Source: Rugalucina vietnamica
Lineage: Eukaryota > Mollusca > Bivalvia > Lucinida > Lucinidae
Direction: 5' to 3'
Assembly (NCBI GenBank): GCA_964017185.1
Contig: OZ024870.1
Span: 61,916,812 to 61,980,811 of the forward strand
Length of the DNA stretch: 64,000 nucleotides
Under the pieces are notes generated by a model. That model worked only from the letters and a program-made list of their open reading frames with translations. It was not told the origin of the DNA and did no database searches. Both the position numbers and the translations under genes were made by a program. This document shows, piece after piece, positions 1 through 10,150 of the stretch; position 1 is the stretch's first letter; each line of letters begins with the position of its first letter.

Positions 1-848
1 ACAGCACAAAAAAAAATTAAACACCAAGACATAAAACGAAAGAACCACCACAGAAGTATCGCCTTGGAACTATCAGTAATATAAAATTACTGGCGGGCTT
101 AAATCGATTTTACAGGTACCTCACCTCACCCTCAGCTTCTGCAGTGGTTCATAACATTTAGTTAGTTCTTCGGTCCTCGTGGTGAATCTCCTAACTAGTC
201 TTGCCTTATAAAATTCACTTTACTACAAAAGCCACAGTGTGTAAACTTTGTTCACCTTTTTGCAATATGGAGTATAATTCGGCAAATAGGTTACTGTATG
301 GGCGTTACCTCATGAATACGCTATTGGGTATGGTCTACTTTTGACCTAGGTAAAAGGTATACAGTTGAAAGATTAAACACATGTTTTTCGTTAGAAAATA
401 AGAATTAAATACAAGTTTGTCTAATTCACTGGATTGGACAAATTACAGGTAGCTGATTTCTAATGGTAAATAAGTGACAACACTCTAAGCTGACCGAGTC
501 CGACTTTTCTATAATCTCCCTACTTGAACAGATGGACTAGCCAACCCCGCCCAGATATGAATATTAAAGTTGCCGCCTATACAGTGACCTATTTGTCCAA
601 TTATACTTTACTATATACACCGGCAGAGAAGTTAGATATTAGATATGCATGAACTGTACTGATGTGTTTAACAAAGCAACAGATCATTGATGCTATACTA
701 TATTATGCCATAATTTGCAATTTAGCTCTCAGTCTCATTTAGGTCGTTTTGTAATACATTACTTTCTAAATGTTCTGGCAGCTACATTTTGCATGTCGTT
801 TTACACAAACAAGCTTAGAATAGTGCATTATTTACTTTTGACCTGCAG
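1..848. other. Upstream non-coding stretch before the first visible protease exon
   Basis: No convincing exon, RNA gene or complete mobile element is seen here. Bases 1-55 resemble 60469-60520 (both begin ACAGCACAAAAA and end in ACCACCACAGAA), so the left edge is part of a dispersed repeat, probably a SINE tail. The last bases (about 825-848) form a plausible intron 3' end: a T-rich run followed by CTGCAG, which places the acceptor at 847-848. Earlier exons of the protease gene should lie upstream or outside the window. Confidence 0.5.
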
Positions 849-1079
849 GTGAAGGAGTTGATATGACAGATAGTATCGTCAAATCCTCTAATAGTTCTGA
901 TATGAAGAACATGAAGAAATCCAAAGATGACACTATGTCTCACCCAGTTGTGAAACAATACAATGACATTATGGAGTCCGTTGGAGCTCTTGTTGGATAT
1001 GATCAACTCATTGGAACTGTGTTCAGGGTCGGCACAAAGTATGTCATGACGGCATGGCATTGCATACAAGAAATAATTG
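849..1079 (+). CDS. FAM111-like trypsin-fold serine protease, exon with catalytic His (5'-partial)
   Basis: This internal exon encodes about 77 residues. The end of it reads GTVFRVGTKYVMTAWHC, in which TAWHC matches the TAAHC-type motif that holds the catalytic histidine of trypsin-fold peptidases. The exon is bounded by CAG at 846-848 and by a consensus donor GTAAGT at 1080-1085. The first ATG in frame is at 863, but codons stay open back to the acceptor, so translation probably begins in an earlier exon. It ends after base 1 of a codon, exactly what the terminal exon at 10958 needs. The N-terminal part (Ser/Lys/Met-rich) looks like a linker before the protease domain. The FAM111 assignment rests on the pattern of the joined protein; a generic trypsin-like domain is the fallback. 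Confidence 0.7.
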
Positions 1080-1174
1080 GTAAGTAGCATGTTGTTATTG
1101 ATTTCTTTCATTATCTGTAATTGAAATGCCACTGTTTGGAAACAGAGAATGATTTAGTTGACCCAAATTACTAG

Positions 1175-1345
1175 GGCAATGTACATGTATGTATATTACC
1201 ATAATATTCAAAGATCCTCTTCTCTAAAACCGCTAGGCCAATCAAAGCCAAACTTAATGTAGAGCATCCTTAGGAAAGGAGAATGAAAGTTTGTATAAAT
1301 GATCAAGGCCACATGACCAAGATGGCCACCATGGCTATAAACTGA
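1175..1345 (+). repeat. Left half of an old tandem-cored repeat, interrupted at 1345
   Basis: This segment matches the repeat units at 12190-13500: the same order of a CATAATATTCAAA motif, GGCCAATCAAAGCCAAACT, and GATGGCCACCATGGCTATAAA. It stops abruptly at 1345. The continuation (CAGCAAAAACCTTTAAAAATC and onwards) is found from 10151, on the far side of the hAT-like element, so the repeat predates that insertion. Confidence 0.8.
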
Positions 1346-1598
1346 CAGGCTGTCAACCAATTCCTATATTCCTATTAAACTCCTATATTTTGAGTCCAAA
1401 TCCTATATTTTTAAGCACCTCCTATATTCCTATAAATTCTCCTATATTTTGAAAATATTTCCTATATTTTTAGGAAAATCTGTTGCAGATGAATGATCAT
1501 ATGTAGTAAATAGTAGTGCTCTGAAACTGCATTTTGCCTTTTTATTCTTCATTCTTTATTTTGTATATAAAATTATATTCTTACTATTTATCATATAT

Positions 1599-2579
1599 AT
1601 TATTTTAGAATGCTACCATAAAATAAAACACAAACTGATAAACTTGATTTGTCTTTATATATGTTATCCATTTGTCTCAACATCAGAAAACATACTTTAT
1701 GCAATAACGGCTGTTATAGCAATACTGACAAATTAGTGACAATCCTGTCCAATACGCACATACACAAATTATGTTATGCATGAATATACTAATCAAACAG
1801 ATTCAAATATAACTTTTTGAACTTTTAGAAATGGGTGAATATGGTCACTGGAGCTTGAATATTGGCTGGTTGAACGTCTTAGCAATCATTACATATTATT
1901 GTGGCGATTTTGTAAACACCCTAGCTATTCAATGTTTTTGAATTTTGATTTTGAATATTTTTATTTAAACTATCCTGGCTATTTTATACGAATGAAACGA
2001 CACAACACGACGAAACGATGCAACGGACGGGTACAACGGAACAAAAATTGTGGATGTAACCTCTTCAACTATAACTGGGACAGTATACCACTCTGATTGA
2101 TACAATGGGGTGAGCAACTGCTATGGTGTCTTCTGCAACTATTAACTGATACAGAATAACGCTTGACATGCAGAAAGTATAACCTAAATTGTAACTAAGC
2201 CAGGTTTCATCTGAACGACTCATAACATACGACCCAAAATTTTCAAAAGAAATATACGAGCCAAATAACGACACCAATACAAGAGTAAGCTCTTTAAGTT
2301 AAATGCTTATCTCACATATTTGCAACGGGTATCGTAAGACGAAGTGTATTGAAAAAACCAGTGTGTTCATAAAATTAGAGAAGAGAAGTCTACGATTTTG
2401 ATTTGTGCTCAATGACTGAATGACACAAGGATTACACCTCAAAGCATGCTTTGTGTGTTTCCTCGGCCACCAATCAAATTGCACTAGTCCTAAAATTATC
2501 AACCTTATAAAATAGCAGTCAGATTCAATTCAAAAGTAATGATTGCCAAGACGTCCAACCAGATGCCGCTTGAATCCCG
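1599..2579. repeat. Ngaro split direct repeat B, outer copy
   Basis: This 981-bp segment recurs at 3483-4463 with a constant offset of 1884. The short spurious ORFs in the two copies translate identically. It begins with ATTATTTTAGAATGC and ends with GCTTGAATCCCG. It forms the 3' terminus of the element, which lies on the minus strand. Confidence 0.95.
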
Positions 2580-3184
2580 GCACTTACACACACAAATGAC
2601 CAACATAATTCAAGCCCCAGAGACTTTGTCAATAGATACTCCACCAAATAGCATTGCATATTTATAAAAAATATCTCTTAACAGATTTAGAAAAAAGAGG
2701 TGTGTGGAGCAAATATACAAAGAACATTATGATTCATCAGAAAGCAAATCAGAATTCAGGAAGAATAAAAACATATAAAACATTGGAATACAATCCCTTC
2801 TTTAAAAGTCATCTCGAAGTCTCTATGAAACATAAGGCAGCAGAACCACTAAAGTCCTAGTATTCATCGTCGATGCAGATTGTTCCCTCCAGGAATGATG
2901 TTCCAGTTAGTCCTACGAAAGCCATCACAATAACTGTTTTATGGTCGTTGTTCTTCATGTTCATTTGTTATAAAACTGTGTGGCTAACGGGAAATGGTGC
3001 CATGTGATTGATAGTCCAGCCTCTACCTGCCACCTTCCAGTATGTACCTTCCAGTACTGAGAGACTCGAAGCTAGATACAGCTTGACTGAAATTTGAAAA
3101 AACTAACAGCAGAAAAAGTACAATAAATAGCTATGGAAGAAAACAGAACAGTCGAACGCTTGTGATGGGAATTGGGAGGGAGGG
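2580..3184. other. Spacer between inner A repeat and outer B repeat of the Ngaro element
   Basis: About 605 bp inside the retrotransposon, with no convincing ORF or repeat partner in the window. In the classic Ngaro layout A2 and B2 are close together, so this spacer is either part of the element's 3' region or a secondary insertion. Confidence 0.5.
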
Positions 3185-3487
3185 GAAATTAAGCAACACG
3201 TGTTTTTTTTTTTTAAAATTTTGGAGCGAAAGCAATGACAACCCGGATGTAGAAAAAAGGTTTTACGACATGCCGAAATTTCCAATAAATCAAATCCATA
3301 AACGCTTAATAATTTCAAGTTTCCAAAACAAGCGTCTGAGAATTGCAAGCGTTCGATTGTCCTGATCACAAACCCGGAAGTGTTTACTGTTGTGATAAAA
3401 AGTAAATAATTGAATATTTAAAGAATTGTAAAAGCTATGTCCGCTCAAAATAAATGGGATTACGGTCAGGCCGTGAATCCCCATTAT
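3185..3487. repeat. Ngaro split direct repeat A, inner copy
   Basis: About 303 bp, matching 8959-9262 apart from one base in a T-run. It starts GAAATTAAGCAACACGTG and ends CCCCATTAT. Its last five bases are shared with the start of repeat B at 3483. Confidence 0.93.
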
Positions 3488-4463
3488 TTTAGAATGCTAC
3501 CATAAAATAAAACACAAACTGATAAACTTGATTTGTCTTTATATATGTTATCCATTTGTCTCAACATCAGAAAACATACTTTATGCAATAACGGCTGTTA
3601 TAGCAATACTGACAAATTAGTGACAATCCTGTCCAATACGCACATACACAAATTATGTTATGCATGAATATACTAATCAAACAGATTCAAATATAACTTT
3701 TTGAACTTTTAGAAATGGGTGAATATGGTCACTGGAGCTTGAATATTGGCTGGTTGAACGTCTTAGCAATCATTACATATTATTGTGGCGATTTTGTAAA
3801 CACCCTAGCTATTCAATGTTTTTGAATTTTGATTTTGAATATTTTTATTTAAACTATCCTGGCTATTTTATACGAATGAAACGACACAACACGACGAAAC
3901 GATGCAACGGACGGGTACAACGGAACAAAAATTGTGGATGTAACCTCTTCAACTATAACTGGGACAGTATACCACTCTGATTGATACAATGGGGTGAGCA
4001 ACTGCTATGGTGTCTTCTGCAACTATTAACTGATACAGAATAACGCTTGACATGCAGAAAGTATAACCTAAATTGTAACTAAGCCAGGTTTCATCTGAAC
4101 GACTCATAACATACGACCCAAAATTTTCAAAAGAAATATACGAGCCAAATAACGACACCAATACAAGAGTAAGCTCTTTAAGTTAAATGCTTATCTCACA
4201 TATTTGCAACGGGTATCGTAAGACGAAGTGTATTGAAAAAACCAGTGTGTTCATAAAATTAGAGAAGAGAAGTCTACGATTTTGATTTGTGCTCAATGAC
4301 TGAATGACACAAGGATTACACCTCAAAGCATGCTTTGTGTGTTTCCTCGGCCACCAATCAAATTGCACTAGTCCTAAAATTATCAACCTTATAAAATAGC
4401 AGTCAGATTCAATTCAAAAGTAATGATTGCCAAGACGTCCAACCAGATGCCGCTTGAATCCCG
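3483..4463. repeat. Ngaro split direct repeat B, inner copy
   Basis: Copy of 1599-2579. It directly follows the coding region in the element's own sense and abuts the inner A repeat through the shared ATTAT. Confidence 0.95.
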
Positions 4464-4539
4464 CCACAACAAATTTACCAAATTTGTCCCCCATTCAGCG
4501 GCATATTGGGCGGAAACAGAAGGTTAAGAATGTAGCTGG

Positions 4540-5181
4540 TTAATTTGCGGGGGCATTTGAGTCATATATTGTTTTTGTTGGGTCTAGAAGAAAAAGTCGG
4601 ATCGCTTCCTGCAATGTCAGAAGAAAAATATGGTTGCCGATCTTTGACAGATGTGTACCATCTCTTTTAAGGAGGCCAGGCGTGTCGGTATCAATCTCGT
4701 GAAGGATTGACCGACCCCATGTTAAAGTTCTCACAGCCTGTCTACCAGCCCGATTGACCCGTTTTCTTTTTTGGTCCATCAATTTGAGTTTTTGTTGTAG
4801 GTCCAAATGTTTCATGGACGCTATGTCATCCAAACCTCTCCATTGAGTCCTGGGTAGAATGTCAGACCACACTATGTATGTGTCATTGAAAACAGACTGC
4901 AGATACCATAAAGTCTTTTTGATTTTGCTCATCAATTTAGCTAATTTGATTGACACCAAATCATTGCCTCCCAGGTGGACCACAATTAACGCTGGGGTAG
5001 TATGAAAAAGCATCTTCAGCTGAATGGTCGGCTTTAGTTGTGGCCAGTGCATGCCTGGCCGGCCAAACCAGCGCACAGTTCTGTCAAGGTCTAAGTTAGC
5101 CTGTTTGGATTTGATAGCCTCTTCCTCGGCATGGGAGATGATTGAATCTCCGATGATCCAAACATCTGGAAGAAAGCAAAA
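4540..5181 (-). CDS. SGNH (GDSL-type) hydrolase domain of the Ngaro element
   Basis: The frame is open from 5181 to the stop at 4540, about 213 codons. It contains WIIGDSIISHAE (the Ser block, codon at 5143-5145), VVHLGGNDL (Gly/Asn block) and RDGTHLSKIGN (Asp/His block), the ordered catalytic blocks of SGNH hydrolases. The first ATG (5076) lies downstream of the serine block, so an ATG-initiated product would lack the nucleophile. The frame is the same as that of the upstream recombinase and is separated from it by only two in-frame stops (TAG at 5233-5235 and TAA at 5182-5184). A sequence like a splice acceptor (TTTTGCTTTCTTCCAG in the minus strand, ending at 5166) sits just before the GDS block, so fusion by splicing or readthrough is possible. 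SGNH hydrolase ORFs are reported in some Ngaro elements; their role is not established. Confidence 0.8.
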   Translation of the reverse strand, partial: FCFLPDVWIIGDSIISHAEEEAIKSKQANLDLDRTVRWFGRPGMHWPQLKPTIQLKMLFHTTPALIVVHLGGNDLVSIKLAKLMSKIKKTLWYLQSVFNDTYIVWSDILPRTQWRGLDDIASMKHLDLQQKLKLMDQKRKRVNRAGRQAVRTLTWGRSILHEIDTDTPGLLKRDGTHLSKIGNHIFLLTLQEAIRLFLLDPTKTIYDSNAPAN

Positions 5182-5232
5182 TTAAAGGTCTGGTAAACCG
5201 TATAAAGGATAGAAGACGATATGTGAGGAAGC

Positions 5233-6108
5233 CTAAAGGCGAATATACCCGTCAACAGCATCAGACTTCCAACGACCCAATTTTTTTATTGCATCTGACG
5301 AAATCCCTTTTGAGGCTAAATCTGTAGCTCGACCTATGCGAAATGCATGAGAGGTATAAATGCCAGTAGGAAGCCTCAAAACTCTTACAGCTTTGGCCAG
5401 AACTGCGCTGAATTGGCTCTGTGTCAAAGGTGTGCCGTTTGCATGTGAAAAGAAGTAATATGCATTTGCAGGACGAAGATGCATATAATGACGAATGGTT
5501 GTGACACAACAAAATGAAGAATCTTCAGATTTTGGAATACGCAAAGTAGTGGGCAACCCGCGTTGATTAGTTTTTGAAATTCTAATGGTGATGAGTAAGG
5601 TGTTGCCATCATCAACAAGTTCAATATCACCAGAAAGTAAAGGCCTATCAGGCTGAAGGTAGCTAGAAAAAACTACTTCACTTACCCGCAAAAGTGCAAA
5701 GTAAGATAAGAAGTAAGCACTTTGGAAGAGACAGGATTCAAAATCTGAATAACATATGTTAGGAAGCACATGGCAAATCCTTCTTAGAATATGTTCCGTT
5801 ATAGGAGCACGGACATCACGGGACTTGCGTGACCTTTTAAAGCCCTCTAGGAGCTTCTTTACAACAAATGCATTAGTTGGGTCCTGATAGTTGTGTAACT
5901 TGTGATAAAAACTTATTCCAGACAGGTAGGATGCAATGGTAGATGGTGAATATCCAAGTTCAAAAGAATGTGCAATGAACAGCGTAACATGTTGAATTGG
6001 AACAGGCCATATTACGTGCAATGAATAATTATTTCTAAATTGTTCAAAAGCTGATAAAGCATTATCATAAACACTTCGAGTGTTGGGCGCAATACTGGAA
6101 GCTAACAA
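5233..6108 (-). CDS. Tyrosine recombinase of the Ngaro element
   Basis: The predicted protein has 291 residues. The catalytic set of a phage-integrase-type tyrosine recombinase is in order: Arg141 in FALLRVSEV, His254 and Arg257 in SHAFRIGRAT, Trp280 in LGRWKSDAV, and the nucleophile Tyr288 in DGYIRL. The N-terminal 100 residues (ANTRSVY-like start, then helices around SPSTIASYLSGI) fit a SAM-like core-binding domain. It would integrate the element's circular DNA, replacing the DDE integrase of LTR elements. The ORF begins 6 bp after the RT ORF stop; it may be made as part of a polyprotein. It ends only three residues after the catalytic Tyr, which is short and supports the idea that the natural product continues into the SGNH domain. 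Confidence 0.93.
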   Translation of the reverse strand: MLASSIAPNTRSVYDNALSAFEQFRNNYSLHVIWPVPIQHVTLFIAHSFELGYSPSTIASYLSGISFYHKLHNYQDPTNAFVVKKLLEGFKRSRKSRDVRAPITEHILRRICHVLPNICYSDFESCLFQSAYFLSYFALLRVSEVVFSSYLQPDRPLLSGDIELVDDGNTLLITIRISKTNQRGLPTTLRIPKSEDSSFCCVTTIRHYMHLRPANAYYFFSHANGTPLTQSQFSAVLAKAVRVLRLPTGIYTSHAFRIGRATDLASKGISSDAIKKLGRWKSDAVDGYIRL

Positions 6109-6113
6109 CTGGT

Positions 6114-7871
6114 TTACACTTGTTTGAAGATATTCCAGAGATGGTTGGGTACTGTTGAAGGTTCCGGATCGGCATCGGGAGCGAGTTCGTGGAATTTCTG
6201 CAATTGAAAACGGCTTAGCGTATCGGCGAGTCTGTTAAAACAGCCTCTTACATGTAGTGCTTTAAAGGCAATGTTAAGTTGCAAGCACAAGAGAGTAATG
6301 GCTCTTAAAATGATCATGACTTCATCATTTTTGGAGGTCATGGAGTTAATAATATGGACAGATGATAAATTGTCAGATCGGAAAACTATCTTCTTGTTTT
6401 TAAGCTCTTGACCCCAAATGTGCAAGCACACCAAAAGAGGGAACATTTCCAGAACTGTTATATCAGCAGTAATGCCTTGATCAATCCACCACTGTGGCCA
6501 ATGTGCACATGTCCATTTCCCAGCAAAGTATGCCCCAAAACCTAAGTCAGCACCGCCTGCACTGTCAGTGAATAACTGAACATCCTCATTTGAAACCCAG
6601 TAACGGTCATGAAATACAGATATGCCATTAAACTCTGTAAAGAAATTCAACCAAAGCTGAAGATCCTCCTTCATAGCTAAAGTGATATTCAGATGATGAT
6701 GAGGCTTGGTCAGGCCACAAATAGCATTGATCAGTCGCCGACAGAATGGCCGTCCTGGAACCACTGCTCTACAAGCAAAATTGAGGGAACCAATCAAAGA
6801 TTGCATTTCGCGCAAAGTACATTTCTTCCTTGCCAGCATACTCACAATTTTTTGTCGGATTTCCTCAATCTTTCCCATGGGAATACGAATGGTCATTTCC
6901 TCCGAATCAAGCTCTAAACCAAGAAAAGATAATTTGGTGGTAGGACCCTCTGTTTTATCGGAAGCAAGAGGGACACCAAGTAATTGCATTTTATCCATGA
7001 AAACAGACATTATGAAAGTGCAATCATTGGTATCTTTCTTTCCTCCAAACAAAAAATCGTCTAAATAGTGTAATAAAGATCCACATGGGGATGCCTGTCT
7101 TACACAGAATTCTAAAAACGTAGCAAAAAGTTCCCAGGTCTGGCAAGAAATAGAGCAACCAAATGGCATAGCCTTATCCACATAGAACATCCCGTCAAAC
7201 ATAAAACCGAGCTGATCAGTTTCGGACAACGATACTGGTAGGATCCTAAAGGCTCGACGGACATCGGATTTCCCTAACAAACAGCCTTGACCCAGGTCCT
7301 GTATCATATGCACTGCTTCATCAAAGCTAGTATACTGCACAGAACAAAGTTTAGGATCAATGAAGTCATTTACAGAGTGGCCTGAGGGGAACGAGAGGTG
7401 GTGTATAAGTCGAAATTGATTGGGTTCCTTCTTAGGGACTAAACCAAGTGGAGAAATGCGTAATGTGGGAATTGGGCGGGAAATAAATGGGCCCGCAACT
7501 CTGCCTGCTGTTACTTCGGCTTGAATTTTCTCCCGAACAATGTCTGGATTTCCTAAAGCTGATTTTAAGTTTTTCGAGTCCGAAGGAGAATGCAAACCAG
7601 AATAATGTAGAGGAAAACCAAGAGTGAACCCTTCCAAAATTGCCAATGCCTTAGAGGAATGATAACCATCAAGTTCTTGTCGTAGAGCTTCAATATTGAT
7701 TGGGGATGAAGACAATGTGAATAGATCCGGGGAAATTGTGTAATTTTGCCTGGCAGCGGATTTAACAGCTGAGGAATTACAGTCTGTTACCACGCCGGGC
7801 TTGAAGTCTTCCCCCACGGTTGGTTGTATAACCACGTGGTCCGCGAAAATTGGAACCCCCTCGATTGGCAT
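6114..7871 (-). CDS. Reverse transcriptase-RNase H of the Ngaro element
   Basis: The protein has 585 residues. RT motifs seen: FRLIHHLSFP (about 153-162), GKSDVRRAFR with the first catalytic Asp near 203, MPFGCSIS (235-242), and YLDD at 269-272, the YxDD box. The RNase H domain follows with FTDSAGG (Asp436), LEMFPL (Glu475), FRSDNLSS (Asp500) and LADTLSR (Asp550), so all four acidic residues are present. The ORF overlaps gag by 95 bp in a different frame, which implies frameshifting, reinitiation or a separate start. No protease domain is evident, as expected for DIRS-order elements. The frame is intact. Confidence 0.93.
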   Translation of the reverse strand: MPIEGVPIFADHVVIQPTVGEDFKPGVVTDCNSSAVKSAARQNYTISPDLFTLSSSPINIEALRQELDGYHSSKALAILEGFTLGFPLHYSGLHSPSDSKNLKSALGNPDIVREKIQAEVTAGRVAGPFISRPIPTLRISPLGLVPKKEPNQFRLIHHLSFPSGHSVNDFIDPKLCSVQYTSFDEAVHMIQDLGQGCLLGKSDVRRAFRILPVSLSETDQLGFMFDGMFYVDKAMPFGCSISCQTWELFATFLEFCVRQASPCGSLLHYLDDFLFGGKKDTNDCTFIMSVFMDKMQLLGVPLASDKTEGPTTKLSFLGLELDSEEMTIRIPMGKIEEIRQKIVSMLARKKCTLREMQSLIGSLNFACRAVVPGRPFCRRLINAICGLTKPHHHLNITLAMKEDLQLWLNFFTEFNGISVFHDRYWVSNEDVQLFTDSAGGADLGFGAYFAGKWTCAHWPQWWIDQGITADITVLEMFPLLVCLHIWGQELKNKKIVFRSDNLSSVHIINSMTSKNDEVMIILRAITLLCLQLNIAFKALHVRGCFNRLADTLSRFQLQKFHELAPDADPEPSTVPNHLWNIFKQV

Positions 7872-8913
7872 AAGAACCCCTTGAATTAGCAGTAGACTGT
7901 TTGAAACATGTCACACGTCCATGACTGGGGTTATTACAGTTTGAACAGATATGCTTAAATTTACAGACAGTTCGTGGACAAAAACCATCATTAAAATCAA
8001 AACATGTACCCAAAACATGGTTGTCATACTGCGAATTGCCAGTACTACTGCGACCACCTGTTAATGCACCCGGTTGTGTATTTTGTGGCATGTTGGAAGT
8101 AACCGTACTAGACGTCATAAGTCGAAGCCATAAATCAGAGTTAATCTTACCCCAAGACTGAACCTCGGATTCTTGACGCAAACGAAATTGCACATCATAT
8201 GATCGCCAAGTAAAGGTAACAGACCGGGATGCAGCCTCCCTGATAATGTTCATATACTGCAATATTTCCTGAATTTTGCTTGGGTAACGTTTTAAGTAGA
8301 TGGAGGCAAATATCAGAAAAGCATCTGTCCACTTTTCGATATTGGGAACCTTATCTTTGGTATTAACCTGTGGCCTAGCCTCCAACTGACCTTTGCCTGT
8401 TAGGTGTACGACACCAGTGGAAAAAAGGTCTTGCAGTTCGACACTGCCCTTCAAAAGTAAAGCAAGATTAATATATTCGTGGGCCCATATTTTCTTGCAA
8501 AGCTGTTCTGGGACATGCGAGGCAATATCATCGGAACCTAACCGGACACGATTTTCAGCAAATGAAATTGACTGTAATGTTGGCAAAGTCTGTTGGGAGG
8601 CAGAAATTGCCGAAGGCAAGACGTTAGGACTAAGAGTCTGTTGAGCAGGTGGTGGTGGTGGTGGGGTAGAATCAGACACAGATCGCACTGAAGTTATATT
8701 TGCATCTGCTAGGATTTTTTCGAAATCCACAAAGTTGAGCAAAGAGGGCTCCTTAGAGCCACGTATCGTACCTGGCGGGTGGCCTGAATTCGGTGCAATA
8801 CCGGTACCAGGCCCACCCAGCAAATTGACCCTTTCAATTTCCTCTCTCTCTCCCGTTTCTTCGGTTTCCTGTCGCTTGCGCTTGGAACCACGACGTCTAC
8901 GAGTAGTGGACAT
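7777..8913 (-). CDS. Gag-like nucleic-acid-binding protein of the Ngaro element
   Basis: The 378-residue protein begins with a basic stretch (MSTTRRRRGSKRKRQ) that could act as a nuclear localisation signal, then a Pro-run near residue 85. Residues 304-336 hold two zinc motifs: C-X7-C-X4-C-X3-H, like a CCCH finger, followed by C-X2-C-X4-H-X4-C, the retroviral-type zinc knuckle. The C-terminus is rich in Arg-Gly (RGSYANRGG and similar), consistent with RNA binding. The ATG at 8913 is the first in frame, 46 bp inside the outer A repeat's inner edge. It would package element RNA. No frameshift or stop is seen. Confidence 0.88.
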   Translation of the reverse strand: MSTTRRRRGSKRKRQETEETGEREEIERVNLLGGPGTGIAPNSGHPPGTIRGSKEPSLLNFVDFEKILADANITSVRSVSDSTPPPPPPAQQTLSPNVLPSAISASQQTLPTLQSISFAENRVRLGSDDIASHVPEQLCKKIWAHEYINLALLLKGSVELQDLFSTGVVHLTGKGQLEARPQVNTKDKVPNIEKWTDAFLIFASIYLKRYPSKIQEILQYMNIIREAASRSVTFTWRSYDVQFRLRQESEVQSWGKINSDLWLRLMTSSTVTSNMPQNTQPGALTGGRSSTGNSQYDNHVLGTCFDFNDGFCPRTVCKFKHICSNCNNPSHGRVTCFKQSTANSRGSYANRGGSNFRGPRGYTTNRGGRLQARRGNRL

Positions 8914-8958
8914 ATCGAATCGAAGTCAAATCTTGAAATCAATTAACCAAAAAATTGA

Positions 8959-9262
8959 GAAATTAAGCAACACGTGTTTTTTTTTTTTTAAAATTTTGGA
9001 GCGAAAGCAATGACAACCCGGATGTAGAAAAAAGGTTTTACGACATGCCGAAATTTCCAATAAATCAAATCCATAAACGCTTAATAATTTCAAGTTTCCA
9101 AAACAAGCGTCTGAGAATTGCAAGCGTTCGATTGTCCTGATCACAAACCCGGAAGTGTTTACTGTTGTGATAAAAAGTAAATAATTGAATATTTAAAGAA
9201 TTGTAAAAGCTATGTCCGCTCAAAATAAATGGGATTACGGTCAGGCCGTGAATCCCCATTAT
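8959..9262. repeat. Ngaro split direct repeat A, outer copy (5' end of the element)
   Basis: Matches 3185-3487. It lies just upstream of gag in the element's sense and therefore should contain the promoter or leader. It ends CCCCATTAT at 9262, where hAT-element sequence resumes. Confidence 0.93.
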
Positions 9263-10150
9263 ATACTATAGTATGGTCATTATGTCACTCCTTAGTCAGG
9301 ATTACTTAAAAGTCCAAAGCATATCCCATTTTCAAAACAATTTAAAAACTATATCAAAGTTGTCATGCTTTTTATATAGTGTAGTTTTTATCTATTTTCT
9401 TTCTTCCTATTCCTTAATTTTGTTGTAAATTGATGCAACTGTACAGTGTACATGTACAATAAATCCCAGGGAATGCTGAGATCACAGGAGACAAAGGTAT
9501 GTACCCTAGAGCTTCTGGGGGCCTAGGCGGCCCCCAGACCCCTGCCTATTTTCAAGATATTACATACAGTGCATGTATTATTAAACATTCTGTTCTATAT
9601 TTAATATGGGCATTGGAATTTCAGCTAAGATTCAGAGCTGTGAATTTATTTTACCTTTGAGAAAGAATTCAGTATGAATTTTTCATATTTTCTTCTTTTA
9701 TAAACTATCAGTGAAAAATAAAAGTAGGTCTAGGTTTAGAAGTAGAGAAAAGACCTTAATTTTCTCTTTATTCTTTACATATATTTTCAATGAAAAAGCC
9801 TTTATTTTGCCATAAGAATGCCTTTCTGTGATACTCAGCTAATGGGCCTGTGTAGGATCACCTTCCTGCATAATGCTTCAGCACACTTCATCATTACATG
9901 AATGGTCACCTGTCTCGATTGTGATGCTGTGGAACTGAATGGTTACTTTATCTAGATATTTTAGACATTAATTAATGTAGAAAAAGTGAGTGTGGTTGTA
10001 AGGATTGTTTGTAAAAGAGCATAGAATGAAGCAATTTTCATGAGAAAACTCCTATATTTTTCCTCCAAATGAGCTAAAACCTCCTATATTTCTTAGAAAA
10101 AATTCCTGTATAAACTCCTATATTTTTTAGAAGACTTGGTTGACAGCCTG

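Larger units (their letters stand above)
1599..9262 (-). mobile_element. Complete Ngaro-type (tyrosine recombinase) retrotransposon
   Basis: Read on the minus strand the order is: A repeat (9262-8959), gag, RT-RNase H, tyrosine recombinase, SGNH hydrolase, B repeat (4463-3483), A repeat (3487-3185), spacer, B repeat (2579-1599). This A-ORFs-B-A-B arrangement of split direct repeats, with a tyrosine recombinase instead of an integrase, is diagnostic of the Ngaro branch of the DIRS order. The pentamer ATTAT occurs at both outer ends (1599-1603 and 9258-9262) and exactly at the internal B/A junction (3483-3487), where the two repeats overlap. That is what recombinase-mediated integration of a circular intermediate would leave. 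The gag and RT ORFs are long and unbroken, and the repeat pairs look almost identical, so the insertion is recent. Confidence 0.92.
1346..10150. mobile_element. hAT-like non-autonomous TIR element, itself split by the Ngaro element
   Basis: Terminal inverted repeats are CAGGCTGTCAACCAA at 1346-1360 and its exact complement at 10136-10150. Flanking 8-mers TAAACTGA (1338-1345) and TAAACAGC (10151-10158) agree at 6 of 8 positions; an 8-bp target duplication with CAG termini is characteristic of hAT elements. Subterminal regions hold many copies of TCCTATAT, in direct orientation at both ends (1362-1480 and 10049-10130). Without the Ngaro insertion the element is about 1.1 kb (1346-1598 plus 9263-10150) and shows no transposase, so it is a MITE-like derivative. 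Region 9263-10135 otherwise holds only a GGGGGCCTAGGCGGCCCCC palindrome near 9516. Confidence 0.7.

Noticed and set aside
1899..4386. Identical short ORFs at 1899-2502 and 3783-4386
   Set aside because: They lie in the two copies of Ngaro repeat B; their identity reflects repeat identity, not coding.
6693..7068. Plus-strand ORFs inside the Ngaro RT region
   Set aside because: Antisense shadows of the RT-RNase H ORF with no motif of their own.
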